Positions 14,626 through 21,422 of a stretch of DNA of 27,236 nt are shown here, piece after piece. The first letter of the stretch is position 1. The number at the start of each line of letters is the position of its first letter. Location: positions 1-27,236 of the forward strand of contig JAICLV010000011.1 in NCBI GenBank assembly GCA_025925185.1. The letters run 5' to 3'. Source of the DNA: Acidothermaceae bacterium. Lineage in GTDB: Bacteria > Actinomycetota > Actinomycetes > Acidothermales > Acidothermaceae. The notes under the pieces were generated by a model. That model made no database searches. It worked only from the letters and a program-made list of their open reading frames with translations, and was not told where the DNA came from. The position numbers and the translations under genes were made by a program.

Positions 14626-14877
14626 CTATTCGACGGGCAGCGGAATGACCCGCAGCCGAGGCTCAGGTTCTGGCGCGTTCTCGTACTTGTGGGCGGCCGC
14701 GATAATTTGCCCGCGGTACTCGCGCACCTTCTCGAGCAGCTCGTCGACCGACTCGCAGACGACGTACTTGGTGCCGCCGATAAGCGTCACGACGGTGTCA
14801 GGGGTGGCCTCGACGCGCTCGATGAGATCGGGGTTGAGCGCGAACGACGGACCGGCTAGCCGCGTCAGCACAATCAC
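14626..14877 (-). CDS. flbD: FlbD-family flagellar protein
   Basis: This 83-residue protein matches the short FlbD family of flagellar loci (not the Caulobacter NtrC-type FlbD). The conserved features are IVLTRLAGPSFALNPDLIERVEATPDTVVTLIGG in consecutive segments, then KYVVCESVDELLEKVREYR. Its function is poorly defined; the gene is normally found among flagellar export and motor genes. The GTG at 14877 is 8 nt after CGGAG. It lies 85 nt downstream of fliA on the same strand and is probably cotranscribed with it. The C-terminal tail (APEPEPRLRVIPLPVE) is proline-rich and variable. Confidence 0.9.
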   Translation of the reverse strand: MIVLTRLAGPSFALNPDLIERVEATPDTVVTLIGGTKYVVCESVDELLEKVREYRGQIIAAAHKYENAPEPEPRLRVIPLPVE

Positions 14878-14962
14878 TGCAGTTGCTCCGTTCGCACCGC
14901 GTCACACCCCACTGCAACTTTAATTTCGACCGGTGCGACCCGAATCTAAGGAGCCAAACGTG

Positions 14963-15916
14963 TTACGCGGCGCCGGTGATGCGGCGGACCGTTCGCGCGG
15001 ACGGCGACGGTCCGGCGCTGACCCGCGCGCGGAAGTCGGAGCTGGCGGCGATCGTCGCGTAGTAGGCGGCCTTGCGGCGGGCGACGCAGCCGTCCGGCCG
15101 GGCCTCCCCAGGCAGTTCCTCCGGCGTGAGCATCGCGGTCATGCCGTCCTTGAGGAGCGCGAGCGCCTCGGCCCGCATCTGCGAGATGCGCGACTCGGTG
15201 ACACCGAGCTCGGCCGCGATCTCCGCCATCGGCCGCTCGTTGAAGAAGTAGCCCTCGACGACGACCCGCAGCCGCTCGGGAAGTGCGGCCACGGCGTCGA
15301 CCAGGTAGGACGCGCGCTCGCGGTTGAGCAGCACCTCCTCCGGCCCGGGGTCTTGGTGCGGCAACATGCCCTCGAGCGTTCCGGCGTCCGAGAAACCCTG
15401 CAGGCTCAACACGACCGAGCGGTGCACGTCCTCCTCGACGGCGGCGAGCTCGTCGGCCGAGATGCCGAGGTGGGTGGCGAGTTCGGCGGCCGTGGGGTGG
15501 CGACCGAGGGCGGCGGCCAACTCCTCTTCGGCGGCCGCGCGCTGGCGGGCCTTGATACGCACCGAGCGGCTCGCCCAGTCGTGGCTGCGCAGCTCGTCGA
15601 TGATGGCGCCTCGGATGCGGACCGTCGCGAACCGGGCGAACGGCACGCCGCGCTCGGCGTCGAAGCCGCGGGCGGCTTGCGCGAGCGCCATCATGCCTGC
15701 CGACGTCAAGTCGTCGCGGCTGACGTGGCCGGGGAGCTTGGCCGCGACCTCGGCGACCAGGTAGCCCACGAGGGGGAGGTGCTCACGGACGAGGTCGTCG
15801 TCCGAGGCGCTGCGCTTGACGGCCTGGTCGGCCGCTTTGCTCGCGACCTGAGCGGTCGCCCGCGTCGACTGGTCGACGCGAAGCGTCGACGGTGTGATGT
15901 TTTCGGTGCCTGCCAT
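14963..15916 (-). CDS. fliA: Flagellar sigma factor FliA/WhiG type
   Basis: This alternative sigma-28-type factor (317 residues) drives late flagellar genes. Region 2 is at about 40-115: EHLPLVGYLVAEVAAKL, DDLTSAGMMALAQAARGFD, VPFARFATVRIRGAIIDELR. Region 3 includes GRHPTAAELATHLGIS. Region 4 has LPERLRVVVEGYFFNERPMAEIAAELGVTESRISQM as consecutive pieces. A C-terminal tail of about 55 residues, Arg/Ala/Ser-rich, follows region 4 and is longer than in E. coli FliA. Flagellar neighbours favour FliA over the sporulation paralogue WhiG. It is divergent from flgN across a 265-bp gap that contains inverted repeats. Confidence 0.93.
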   Translation of the reverse strand: MAGTENITPSTLRVDQSTRATAQVASKAADQAVKRSASDDDLVREHLPLVGYLVAEVAAKLPGHVSRDDLTSAGMMALAQAARGFDAERGVPFARFATVRIRGAIIDELRSHDWASRSVRIKARQRAAAEEELAAALGRHPTAAELATHLGISADELAAVEEDVHRSVVLSLQGFSDAGTLEGMLPHQDPGPEEVLLNRERASYLVDAVAALPERLRVVVEGYFFNERPMAEIAAELGVTESRISQMRAEALALLKDGMTAMLTPEELPGEARPDGCVARRKAAYYATIAASSDFRARVSAGPSPSARTVRRITGAA

Positions 15917-15951
15917 GCCAGTCTCATCGCCGCTGGACCCGGGGTGACTTG

Positions 15952-16000
15952 ACTCCGAATGGCGTAATGATCGTCAAACGCATAAGAAACGGCTCGGAGT
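15952..16000. repeat. Inverted repeat ACTCCGA/TCGGAGT in the fliA-flgN gap
   Basis: ACTCCGA (15952-15958) and TCGGAGT (15994-16000) are exact 7-bp arms 35 nt apart, lying 36-84 nt upstream of fliA. The spacing, about five helical turns centre to centre minus a little, would suit a looped or cooperative regulator site; function is inferred. Confidence 0.3.
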
Positions 16001-16019
16001 GACTACTTCACGCGAAGCA

Positions 16020-16045
16020 TCCGGCCGACTGGAAAATCGACCGGA
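16020..16045. repeat. Stem-loop in the fliA-flgN gap
   Basis: TCCGGCCGA (16020-16028) pairs with TCGACCGGA (16037-16045) with one C-A mismatch and an 8-nt A-rich loop (ctggaaaa). It may be an operator or part of the flgN leader. Confidence 0.35.
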
Positions 16046-16181
16046 CGCCTTATCCACCACCGTCTAGCGCCACTTTCGGGCGGCCCGGCCTGGCGATGGC
16101 CCGCGCGGTCGGGATTCCGGCAGCATGGAGACGCCACTTGTCACACACGTCCCAGCGACGCGCGCAGAACGGAGGTCGAGC

Positions 16182-16601
16182 ATGTCCGGCTTCGCCGAAG
16201 TCTCTGACGTCCTATGGCGCGAGCGGGAGCTGCTCGACGTCCTGCTTTTCAAGCTCGACCAAGAGCGGCTGCTCCTGAGCGAAGGCGGTCCGCATGCGGT
16301 GCGATGGTTGGCTCGCGCCAGCCACGAGATCGACCTGGTGCTCGAGGAACTGCGACTCACGGACCTCACCCGCGCGATCGAGCTCGACGCGCTCGCCGCC
16401 GAGCTCGGCCTGGGTCCCGCGCCGACGTTGGCCAGCGTCGTGGCCGCCGCCCCCGCGCCGTGGGACGACTTGTTCGCGGCGCACCGGGCGGCGTTCGAGA
16501 CGCTGGTCGCCCAGGTGCGCGCCGCCGCCGACGACAACCGGCATCGACTCGAGGCCGCGGCGGTCGAGGTGGAGCGGTCGTTGCTCGGGAGCGACCGGTG
16601 A
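16182..16601 (+). CDS. flgN: FlgN-type flagellar export chaperone
   Basis: This 139-residue helical protein belongs to the FlgN family, which holds the hook-filament junction proteins FlgK and FlgL in the cytoplasm until export. The recognisable start is FAEVSDVLWRERELLDVLLFKLDQE, in two stretches, followed by RWLARASHEIDLVLEELRLTDL and ELGLGPAPTLA. Helix with heptads continues to the end. The ATG at 16182 is 6 nt after GGAGG; an earlier in-frame ATG at 16125 lacks such a site. flgK and flgL are not in the window; instead an unrecognised small gene overlaps its stop (GTGA). Confidence 0.85.
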   Translation: MSGFAEVSDVLWRERELLDVLLFKLDQERLLLSEGGPHAVRWLARASHEIDLVLEELRLTDLTRAIELDALAAELGLGPAPTLASVVAAAPAPWDDLFAAHRAAFETLVAQVRAAADDNRHRLEAAAVEVERSLLGSDR

Positions 16602-16885
16602 ACCTGCCCGACGAGCTCGACCACGACGAGCGGCTCACCGCGCTGTCGATCTGCGAGCGGGAGCTGGCGGCGGCCGCCGATCGTGGACTGCTCCTCGACG
16701 AGGTGCTCGCGAAGCTCGAGACGACAATCTCGGACGACGCGGCCGCGTGCGCGCGGCCGACCGCCGACGACGCGGACCCTGAGCTCGACTTGGCGTCGCG
16801 CCGGCGTTGCTACCGCGAGGCGGCGCTGCCGCTCGCGACGCTGGCCGGACCGATCACGCGGTCGCTGGCCGACTTTCTCGGCTGA
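16598..16885 (+). CDS. Small helical protein coupled to flgN, unknown
   Basis: This 95-residue acidic protein has no signal peptide or membrane segment. The N-terminal half is helical with heptad-like spacing (ERLTALSICERELAAAADRGLLLDEVLAKLE in parts), followed by an Asp/Ala-rich bridge and the C-terminal PLATLAGPITRSLADFLG. Its GTG overlaps the flgN TGA by 4 nt. By size, charge and position it resembles a flagellar chaperone of the FliS/FliT sort, but I do not recognise a family and that role is inference. The last 32 bp overlap the 3' end of the opposite-strand zinc-ribbon gene. Confidence 0.7.
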   Translation: MNLPDELDHDERLTALSICERELAAAADRGLLLDEVLAKLETTISDDAAACARPTADDADPELDLASRRRCYREAALPLATLAGPITRSLADFLG

Positions 16886-17045
16886 TCGGCTGGACGGGAA
16901 GCTGGTCGACGCCGGCGACTTCGCGGTGGCAGGCGCAGCCGCTGCACACCGCCTTCAGCCGGTTCGACGCTCGGAGCTGGCCATCGGGAGAGCGCACCAA
17001 AGCGCAATCGCAGGTTGGGCACGTCTCGAAGTAGATGACCTTCAT
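16854..17045 (-). CDS. Small zinc-ribbon protein
   Basis: This 63-residue protein is convergent with and overlaps the flgN operon end by 32 bp. MKVIYFETCPTC opens a metal site: Cys9 and Cys12 (CPTC) with Cys14, and Cys34, Cys37 (CSGC) with Cys39-His40 form a zinc-ribbon-like pair of knuckles. The C-terminal 20 residues look disordered. The ATG at 17045 has no Shine-Dalgarno sequence but lies 7 nt after GCCGATAG, a FliA-like -10. It is therefore probably a flagellar-regulon gene. The function is unknown; nucleic-acid or protein binding is possible. Confidence 0.6.
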   Translation of the reverse strand: MKVIYFETCPTCDCALVRSPDGQLRASNRLKAVCSGCACHREVAGVDQLPVQPISRESRPATA

Positions 17046-17060
17046 CCGATGCCTATCGGC
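17046..17060 (-). promoter_or_regulatory. FliA-like -10 (GCCGATAG) and palindrome before the zinc-ribbon gene
   Basis: On the minus strand GCCGATAG (17060-17053) differs by one base from the sigma-28 -10 GCCGATAA and is followed by 7 nt and ATG. The -35 (TCAGC about 15 nt upstream) is weak. CCGAT-AGGC-ATCGG (17059-17046) is also a perfect 5-bp-arm palindrome abutting the start codon. Confidence 0.45.
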
Positions 17061-17257
17061 ACGCGAGCGGGTCTGGCTGAGACTCGAACGGAGGCCGATC
17101 CGGGGGAAGCGGGGTGTCAACCGGTGTTTGGTGAGGTAGAACCCCGCCGTGTCGTCGCTGCGCGGTGTGACCCGAACAGGTCATGCAACCGCCATTGCGC
17201 GGGATTAGCGTGAGTCGAGTCCGGTTCATGTGGATGCGGGTAGGGGATTAGGTCGAC

Positions 17258-17464
17258 ATGGCGAGCGCTGACGGTGTGCTGCCGCGAGAACGCGAGGACG
17301 ACGCGCGCTCTGAGCTCGACCTGCGCCTCCAAGACCCGGCGGCGTTGGAGGAGATCGAGCTGTACAGCGAGTTGATCATCGTCGCCGGCGCCAGCAACCA
17401 ACCGCTCACGCAGGAGCAAATCGACCGCGCGCTTGGCGTGACGACCTCGCCCGCGCGCTCCTAA
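17258..17464 (+). CDS. Small actinobacterial hypothetical protein
   Basis: This acidic 68-residue protein has the C-terminal segment ELYSELIIVAGASNQPLTQEQIDRALGV, a pattern I associate with small actinobacterial proteins of unknown function. It is soluble and predicted helical. The ATG at 17258 follows a weak AGG. TAGGGG about 14 nt upstream may be part of a -10. It lies between the zinc-ribbon gene and the DUF47-pit operon (75 nt before it) and may share no function with either. Confidence 0.72.
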   Translation: MASADGVLPREREDDARSELDLRLQDPAALEEIELYSELIIVAGASNQPLTQEQIDRALGVTTSPARS

Positions 17465-17539
17465 ACCCAGCCCGGCACGGCGGGTCGTCGGCGCCGCCCG
17501 TAGCATCTGCCCCGACAGCTGCCGTACCCAGGAGTTTCT

Positions 17540-18157
17540 GTGCGCCTGCGCCTGACGCCGCAAGACACCACCTTCTTCGACATGCTGAGCGCCTCAGCCG
17601 ACAACCTGGTGCTCGGCGTCCAGGCGCTTGCGAAGATCTTCGACCCCGTCGCCGACCGCAAGAGCGTCGCGGAGGAAGTGCGCAAGATCGAGCACGAGGA
17701 AGACGAGGTCACGCACGGCATCTTGCGCAAGCTGAACTCCACGTTCGTCACGCCGTTCGACCGCGACGACATCTACCGGCTGGCCGGTCGGCTCGACGAC
17801 GTCATGGACTTCATGGAGGCGGCGGTCGACCTCGTCGTCCTCTACAAGCTCGAGGAGCTGCCCCCGGAGATCGCGGAGCAGGTCGACGTGCTGCAGCGCG
17901 CCGCGCTCATCACGGCGGAGGCGATGCCGCGGCTGCGCACTCGCAAGGACCTCGACATCTACTGGATCGAGGTCAACCGGCTGGAGAACGAGGCCGACCG
18001 ACTTTACCGGCGGTTGCTCGCGAAGCTTTTTGACGGCCGCTACGACGCTCTCACCGTGCTCAAGCTCAAGGAGGTGGCCGAGCAGCTCGAGGCCGCGGCC
18101 GACGCGTTTGAAAACGTCGCCAACGCCGTCGAGACGATCGTCGTCAAGGAGTCTTGA
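17540..18157 (+). CDS. DUF47/PhoU-like protein, phosphate transport accessory
   Basis: This 205-residue all-helical protein of the DUF47 family (PhoU-like, sometimes named Pit accessory protein) acts with PiT phosphate transporters, probably by tuning their activity. The typical motifs are KIEHEEDEVTHGILRKLNSTFVTPFDRDDIYRLAGRLDDVMDFMEAA, read in successive segments, and VNRLENEADRLYRRLLAKLF, with acidic residues suited to metal binding as in PhoU. The GTG is 5 nt after AGGAG. TAGCAT about 35 nt upstream could be the -10. Its TGA overlaps a TTG codon near the pit start, so the two form an operon. Confidence 0.95.
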   Translation: MRLRLTPQDTTFFDMLSASADNLVLGVQALAKIFDPVADRKSVAEEVRKIEHEEDEVTHGILRKLNSTFVTPFDRDDIYRLAGRLDDVMDFMEAAVDLVVLYKLEELPPEIAEQVDVLQRAALITAEAMPRLRTRKDLDIYWIEVNRLENEADRLYRRLLAKLFDGRYDALTVLKLKEVAEQLEAAADAFENVANAVETIVVKES

Positions 18158-18159
18158 GC

Positions 18160-19161
18160 GTGGCCGACGTCGGTCTGGTCCTCATCGTCCTCGTCGCCCT
18201 CGCCTTCGATTACACGAACGGGTTCCACGACGCCGCGAACGCGATCGCACTGTCGGTCTCCACGCGCGCGCTCACCCCGCGGGTGGCGCTGCTCATGGCC
18301 GGCTCACTGAACCTCGTCGGCGCGCTGGTCTCGACAAGTGTCGCCAGCACGGTCGGCAACGGCATCATCGAGACGCCGGCCGGCAACCACGGCCTGGTCT
18401 TAGTGTTCGCCGCGCTGCTCGGCGCCATCACCTGGAATCTCATCACCTGGTACTTCGGGCTGCCGTCCTCGTCGTCGCACGCCCTCATCGGCGGGCTGAT
18501 CGGCTCGGCGGTCGTTACCTCGCACCACTTCGGCTCCGTCAAGTGGCGCGGCGTCATCGAGAAGGTCATCATCCCGATGGTGCTGTCGCCGTTCATCGGC
18601 TTCATCATCGGCTTCATCTTGATGCTCGTCATCATGTGGGTTTTCCAGCGCGGCAACGCGCACCGGCTGAACCGGAATTTCCGGCGCCTGCAACGACTTT
18701 CGGCGGCGGCGATCGCTTATTCGCATGGCACCCAGGACGCCCAGAAGACGATGGGCGTCATTACCCTGGCCCTTGTCACCGGCGGGTACATCGGCACGTT
18801 CGACGTGCCGCTGTGGGTGAAGCTCGCCGCTGCCGGTGCGATGGCGCTCGGCACCTACTCGGGCGGTTGGCGCATCATGCGCACCCTCGGACGACGCATC
18901 GTGCAGATCGACCCGCCTCGCGGGTTCGCCGCCGACACCACGTCGTCCGCTGTCTTGTTGACGGCGGCACACTTTGGGGCGCCGATCTCGACGACGCACG
19001 TCATCACCTCGACCGTGATGGGCGTCGGGGCGACCAGGCGGTTCTCCGCCGTGCGGTGGGGAGTCGCCGGCAACATCGTGATGGCCTGGATCGTGACGTT
19101 GCCGGCCGCGGCCATCGTGGCGGCCGCCGTGCACGCGGTGCTGCTGCCGTTCTTCGGCTGA
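18160..19161 (+). CDS. pit: PiT-family inorganic phosphate transporter
   Basis: This is a low-affinity, proton- or cation-coupled phosphate (metal-phosphate) transporter of 333 residues, with about ten hydrophobic segments. The two PiT signature repeats are clear: FDYTNGFHDAANAIA near residue 17 with GLPSSSSHALIGG, and in the second half YSHGTQDAQKTMGV with FGAPISTTHVITSTVMGVG. The GTG at 18160 is 8 nt after AAGGAG (18146-18151); the TTG at 18154 would be too close to that site. It is shorter than the 490-residue E. coli PitA, as usual for actinobacterial members paired with DUF47. Confidence 0.96.
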   Translation: MADVGLVLIVLVALAFDYTNGFHDAANAIALSVSTRALTPRVALLMAGSLNLVGALVSTSVASTVGNGIIETPAGNHGLVLVFAALLGAITWNLITWYFGLPSSSSHALIGGLIGSAVVTSHHFGSVKWRGVIEKVIIPMVLSPFIGFIIGFILMLVIMWVFQRGNAHRLNRNFRRLQRLSAAAIAYSHGTQDAQKTMGVITLALVTGGYIGTFDVPLWVKLAAAGAMALGTYSGGWRIMRTLGRRIVQIDPPRGFAADTTSSAVLLTAAHFGAPISTTHVITSTVMGVGATRRFSAVRWGVAGNIVMAWIVTLPAAAIVAAAVHAVLLPFFG

Positions 19162-19242
19162 CCGCGCCCCCGGCTGTCGGCCCTCAGCTGCTCGGGAGCA
19201 GGCGCGAGCTGGGCGTAGACCCCCCGGGCTGGTCGTGCACGC

Positions 19243-19274
19243 CACGCTCAGGGAGTCTCGGCCCCCCGAGCGTG
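19243..19274. terminator. Bidirectional terminator-like hairpin, copy B of a dispersed repeat
   Basis: CACGCTC (19243-19249) pairs with GAGCGTG (19268-19274), then GGG (19251-19253) with CCC (19264-19266). The internal mismatch becomes a G-U pair on the minus-strand RNA, so folding is better after mshD than after pit. No T-run follows. It lies between two convergent genes, and its sequence recurs at 1-30 and, in part, at 25804-25825. Confidence 0.65.
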
Positions 19275-19313
19275 ATCACCGACGGGCTAGCCGCGGTGCT
19301 TATGCGCGGCTTG

Positions 19314-20309
19314 TCAGCCGCGGCGGAAGAGGACGTCGGTGGCGAATCTCGTGAAGCCCAGCGACTCGTACAGCTTGATGGCCGCCGCGTTGGACTCGTC
19401 GACGTAGAGCATCACGTCGAGCAAGCCCATGCTGCGCAAGTGCCGCAGCCCGACGACCGTCAGCAGCCGGCCAAGTCCGCGTGAGTGCGCGTCGGGGTCG
19501 ACGCCCAGGACGTAAACCTCGCCGATCGGCTCGTGTCCGTGCGGGTGCGAGTGCTCGTGCACGTGGTTGCCGGCGTGCTCGTGCGCGTGGTCGGCCTGGC
19601 TGCCGTGCACCTTCGTCCAGTGGAACCCGATCAGCTCGCCGGTGTCGGCGCGCTCGGCGAGGAAGAAGCCGGCCGGGTCGAACCACGACTCGTTCATCCG
19701 GCGCCGCAGGTCCTCCTGCGTCCAGGAGCCCTGCTCGGGGTGGTCGGCAAACGCGCGGGCGTTCAGCGCGAGCCACGCCTCGTCGTCCGCGCCGGGTGTG
19801 AACGTGCGGATGCTCACGTCGTCTGGGACCTCGACCCGCGGCAGCGGCGCGAACAGCGACCGGCGCATCTGCCACAGCACCCGCACGCGGCGAAATCCCA
19901 GCCGCTGGGCCATCAGCGACGCCTCCGGGAGGTCGCCGTGCGCCCACAGCCGCAGCCGGTCGCCGCTTTGCTCGAGCACGCCCTCGATCAGCGCGCGGCC
20001 GAATCCGTGCCGGCGGGCGGAGGGCCCGACGACCATCTCGGCGCTCGGTCCCTCGACCGGGTCGGTGACGTCGAGGTGCGCGTAGGCCACCAGCTGCGGC
20101 GTGTCGTCGCGGCCGTCGCGCCACAACAGCAGGTTGCGCGCCGGCTCGTCGCCGCCGTAGCGCAGGTGCAGCATCACGTGCTCGGACAGCGGCCGCACGC
20201 CGTCGGCGTCGGTGGCTTCGTCGACGAGCGCGGCGACGGTGGCGACTTCGTCGGTGGTCAGGCGACGGGCGGTTTGCAACCGGGCGCCGGACGGCAGGTC
20301 GTCGGCCAC
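19314..20309 (-). CDS. mshD: Mycothiol synthase MshD
   Basis: This enzyme is the final acetyltransferase of mycothiol synthesis and transfers acetyl from acetyl-CoA to Cys-GlcN-Ins (331 residues). It has two GNAT domains: the N-terminal one with EMVVGPSARRHGFGRALIEGV (about 91-111) and the catalytic C-terminal one with GEVYVLGVDPDAHSRGLGRLL (263-283), then YVDESNAAAIKLYESLGF. SWFDPAGFFLA and GFHWTKVH match known MshD. Unusually, residues 235-259 form a loop with ten histidines before GEVYV. The GTG at 20309 is 4 nt after the glnR stop, without a strong ribosome-binding site. The glnR-mshD order matches Rv0818-Rv0819 of M. tuberculosis. Confidence 0.95.
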   Translation of the reverse strand: MADDLPSGARLQTARRLTTDEVATVAALVDEATDADGVRPLSEHVMLHLRYGGDEPARNLLLWRDGRDDTPQLVAYAHLDVTDPVEGPSAEMVVGPSARRHGFGRALIEGVLEQSGDRLRLWAHGDLPEASLMAQRLGFRRVRVLWQMRRSLFAPLPRVEVPDDVSIRTFTPGADDEAWLALNARAFADHPEQGSWTQEDLRRRMNESWFDPAGFFLAERADTGELIGFHWTKVHGSQADHAHEHAGNHVHEHSHPHGHEPIGEVYVLGVDPDAHSRGLGRLLTVVGLRHLRSMGLLDVMLYVDESNAAAIKLYESLGFTRFATDVLFRRG

Positions 20310-20313
20310 CGGC

Positions 20314-21078
20314 TCACTCGGCGTGGACGTCGGCGTGGACGTCGGCGTGGACGTCGGCAGGGACGGCGGGCGCGTCGACGGGGGCGGACGCGCGTTCGGG
20401 CGACGGCAGCACGAACTTGTACCCGACGTTGCGCACGGTGCCGATCAGCGCCTCGTGCTCCGCGCCGAGCTTGGCCCGCAGCCGCCGCACGTGGACGTCG
20501 ACCGTGCGGGTGCCCCCGAAGTAGTCGTAGCCCCACACCTCTTGCAGCAGCTGGGCCCGGGTGAACACCCGGCCTGGGTGCTGCGCGAGGTACTTGAGGA
20601 GCTCGAACTCCTTGAAGGTGAGGTCGAGGGAGTGGCCGCGCAGCCGAGCCGAGTAGGTGGCCTCGTCGATCAGCAAGTCGCCGGAGCGGATCACCTCGTC
20701 GTCGGGCTCGTCGGAGCGGGCGGCGATCTCGAGGCGGCCGAGCGCGATCCGAAGCCTCGCCTCGACCTCGGCCGGGCCGGCGGCGTCGAGAAGGACGTCG
20801 TCGAACCCCCACTCGGCGGTGACCACCGACAGCCCGCCCTCGGTGACGACAAGGAACAAGGGGGACGACAACCCGGTGGTCCGCAGCACCTGGCACAGCG
20901 ACCGCGCGTGCGCGAGGTCGCGTCGTCCGTCTACCAAAACGACGTCGGACGGCGGCGCGTCGACCAGCGCGGTGACCTCGGCGGGGGCGACGCGCACCCG
21001 GTGCAGGAGGAGGCCCAGCGCGGGCAGCACCTCGGCGGACGGTTGCAGCGCGTTGGTCAGCAGTAGCAGGGTGCTCAT
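20314..21078 (-). CDS. glnR: Nitrogen regulator GlnR, orphan OmpR-type response regulator
   Basis: GlnR is the global nitrogen-metabolism regulator of actinobacteria, acting on glnA, amtB and nitrate genes. The 254-residue protein starts with [21 protein letters not shown], typical of GlnR. The receiver domain retains [10 protein letters not shown], but GlnR is known to work as an atypical phosphorylation-independent dimer. The DNA-binding winged helix is at about 145-230: [55 protein letters not shown] in consecutive segments, and VGYKFV. A nonstandard tail of about 20 residues ends with ADVH repeats from a 12-bp tandem repeat. ATG at 21078. It is divergent from the MoaD-like gene (54 nt). 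Confidence 0.96.
   Translation of the reverse strand: MSTLLLLTNALQPSAEVLPALGLLLHRVRVAPAEVTALVDAPPSDVVLVDGRRDLAHARSLCQVLRTTGLSSPLFLVVTEGGLSVVTAEWGFDDVLLDAAGPAEVEARLRIALGRLEIAARSDEPDDEVIRSGDLLIDEATYSARLRGHSLDLTFKEFELLKYLAQHPGRVFTRAQLLQEVWGYDYFGGTRTVDVHVRRLRAKLGAEHEALIGTVRNVGYKFVLPSPERASAPVDAPAVPADVHADVHADVHAE
20321..20356. repeat. 12-bp tandem repeat, three exact copies, at the 3' end of glnR
   Basis: The unit gcgtggacgtcg occurs at 20321-20332, 20333-20344 and 20345-20356, with a decayed fourth copy to 20368. It encodes the ADVH repeats at the GlnR C-terminus and may vary in copy number among strains. Confidence 0.9.
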
Positions 21079-21132
21079 GCCGACCCGCCCGTCTGATAGG
21101 TGTCAGATGCGTCTTGGGCAAGGATAGGCGGT

Positions 21133-21405
21133 GTGAATCCCGTGAGTGGCACGCTTCGCTATTGGGCCGCGGCGCGCGATGCGGCGGGCACCGCCGAGGA
21201 GGCGTTCGAGGCGGCGACCTTGGCGCAGGCGCTCGAGGCCGCGGTGGCTCGGCACGGCGGCCCCGACGGGCAGCTCGCGCGGGTGCTGCGGCGCTGCGCG
21301 TTCGTGGTCGACGGCGACCCGGTGAGCCGCCGCGATCCGACCACCGTCGACTTGGCGCGGGGCGCGACGATCGAGGTGCTGCCCCCGTTCGCCGGCGGCG
21401 CCTGA
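21133..21405 (+). CDS. MoaD/ThiS-family sulfur-carrier-like protein
   Basis: This small ubiquitin-like protein of 90 residues shows TLRYWAAARDAAGTAEE at the start, CAFVVDGDPVSRRD in the middle and IEVLPPFAGGA at the end, the features of MoaD/ThiS. Such proteins carry sulfur as a C-terminal Gly-Gly thiocarboxylate for molybdopterin, thiamine or cysteine synthesis. Here one Ala follows the Gly-Gly, so trimming would be needed for that chemistry. GTG at 21133 is used; GTG at 21142 is equally in frame. TAGGCG just upstream may be a weak -10. It heads a plus-strand operon with the membrane and LmeA-like genes. Confidence 0.85.
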   Translation: MNPVSGTLRYWAAARDAAGTAEEAFEAATLAQALEAAVARHGGPDGQLARVLRRCAFVVDGDPVSRRDPTTVDLARGATIEVLPPFAGGA

Positions 21406-21422
21406 CGGTCGCGTCTGCGACC

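Noticed and set aside
14878..14962. FliA-type promoter before flbD (GGTCGAAATT with TTAGA upstream, minus strand)
   Set aside because: Too many differences from GCCGATAA and TAAA, and flbD is probably cotranscribed with fliA.
17060..17130. tRNA-like stretch on the minus strand containing GTTCGAGTC
   Set aside because: The flanking bases CCTCC and TCAGC do not pair as a T-stem, and no acceptor, D or anticodon arm can be drawn.
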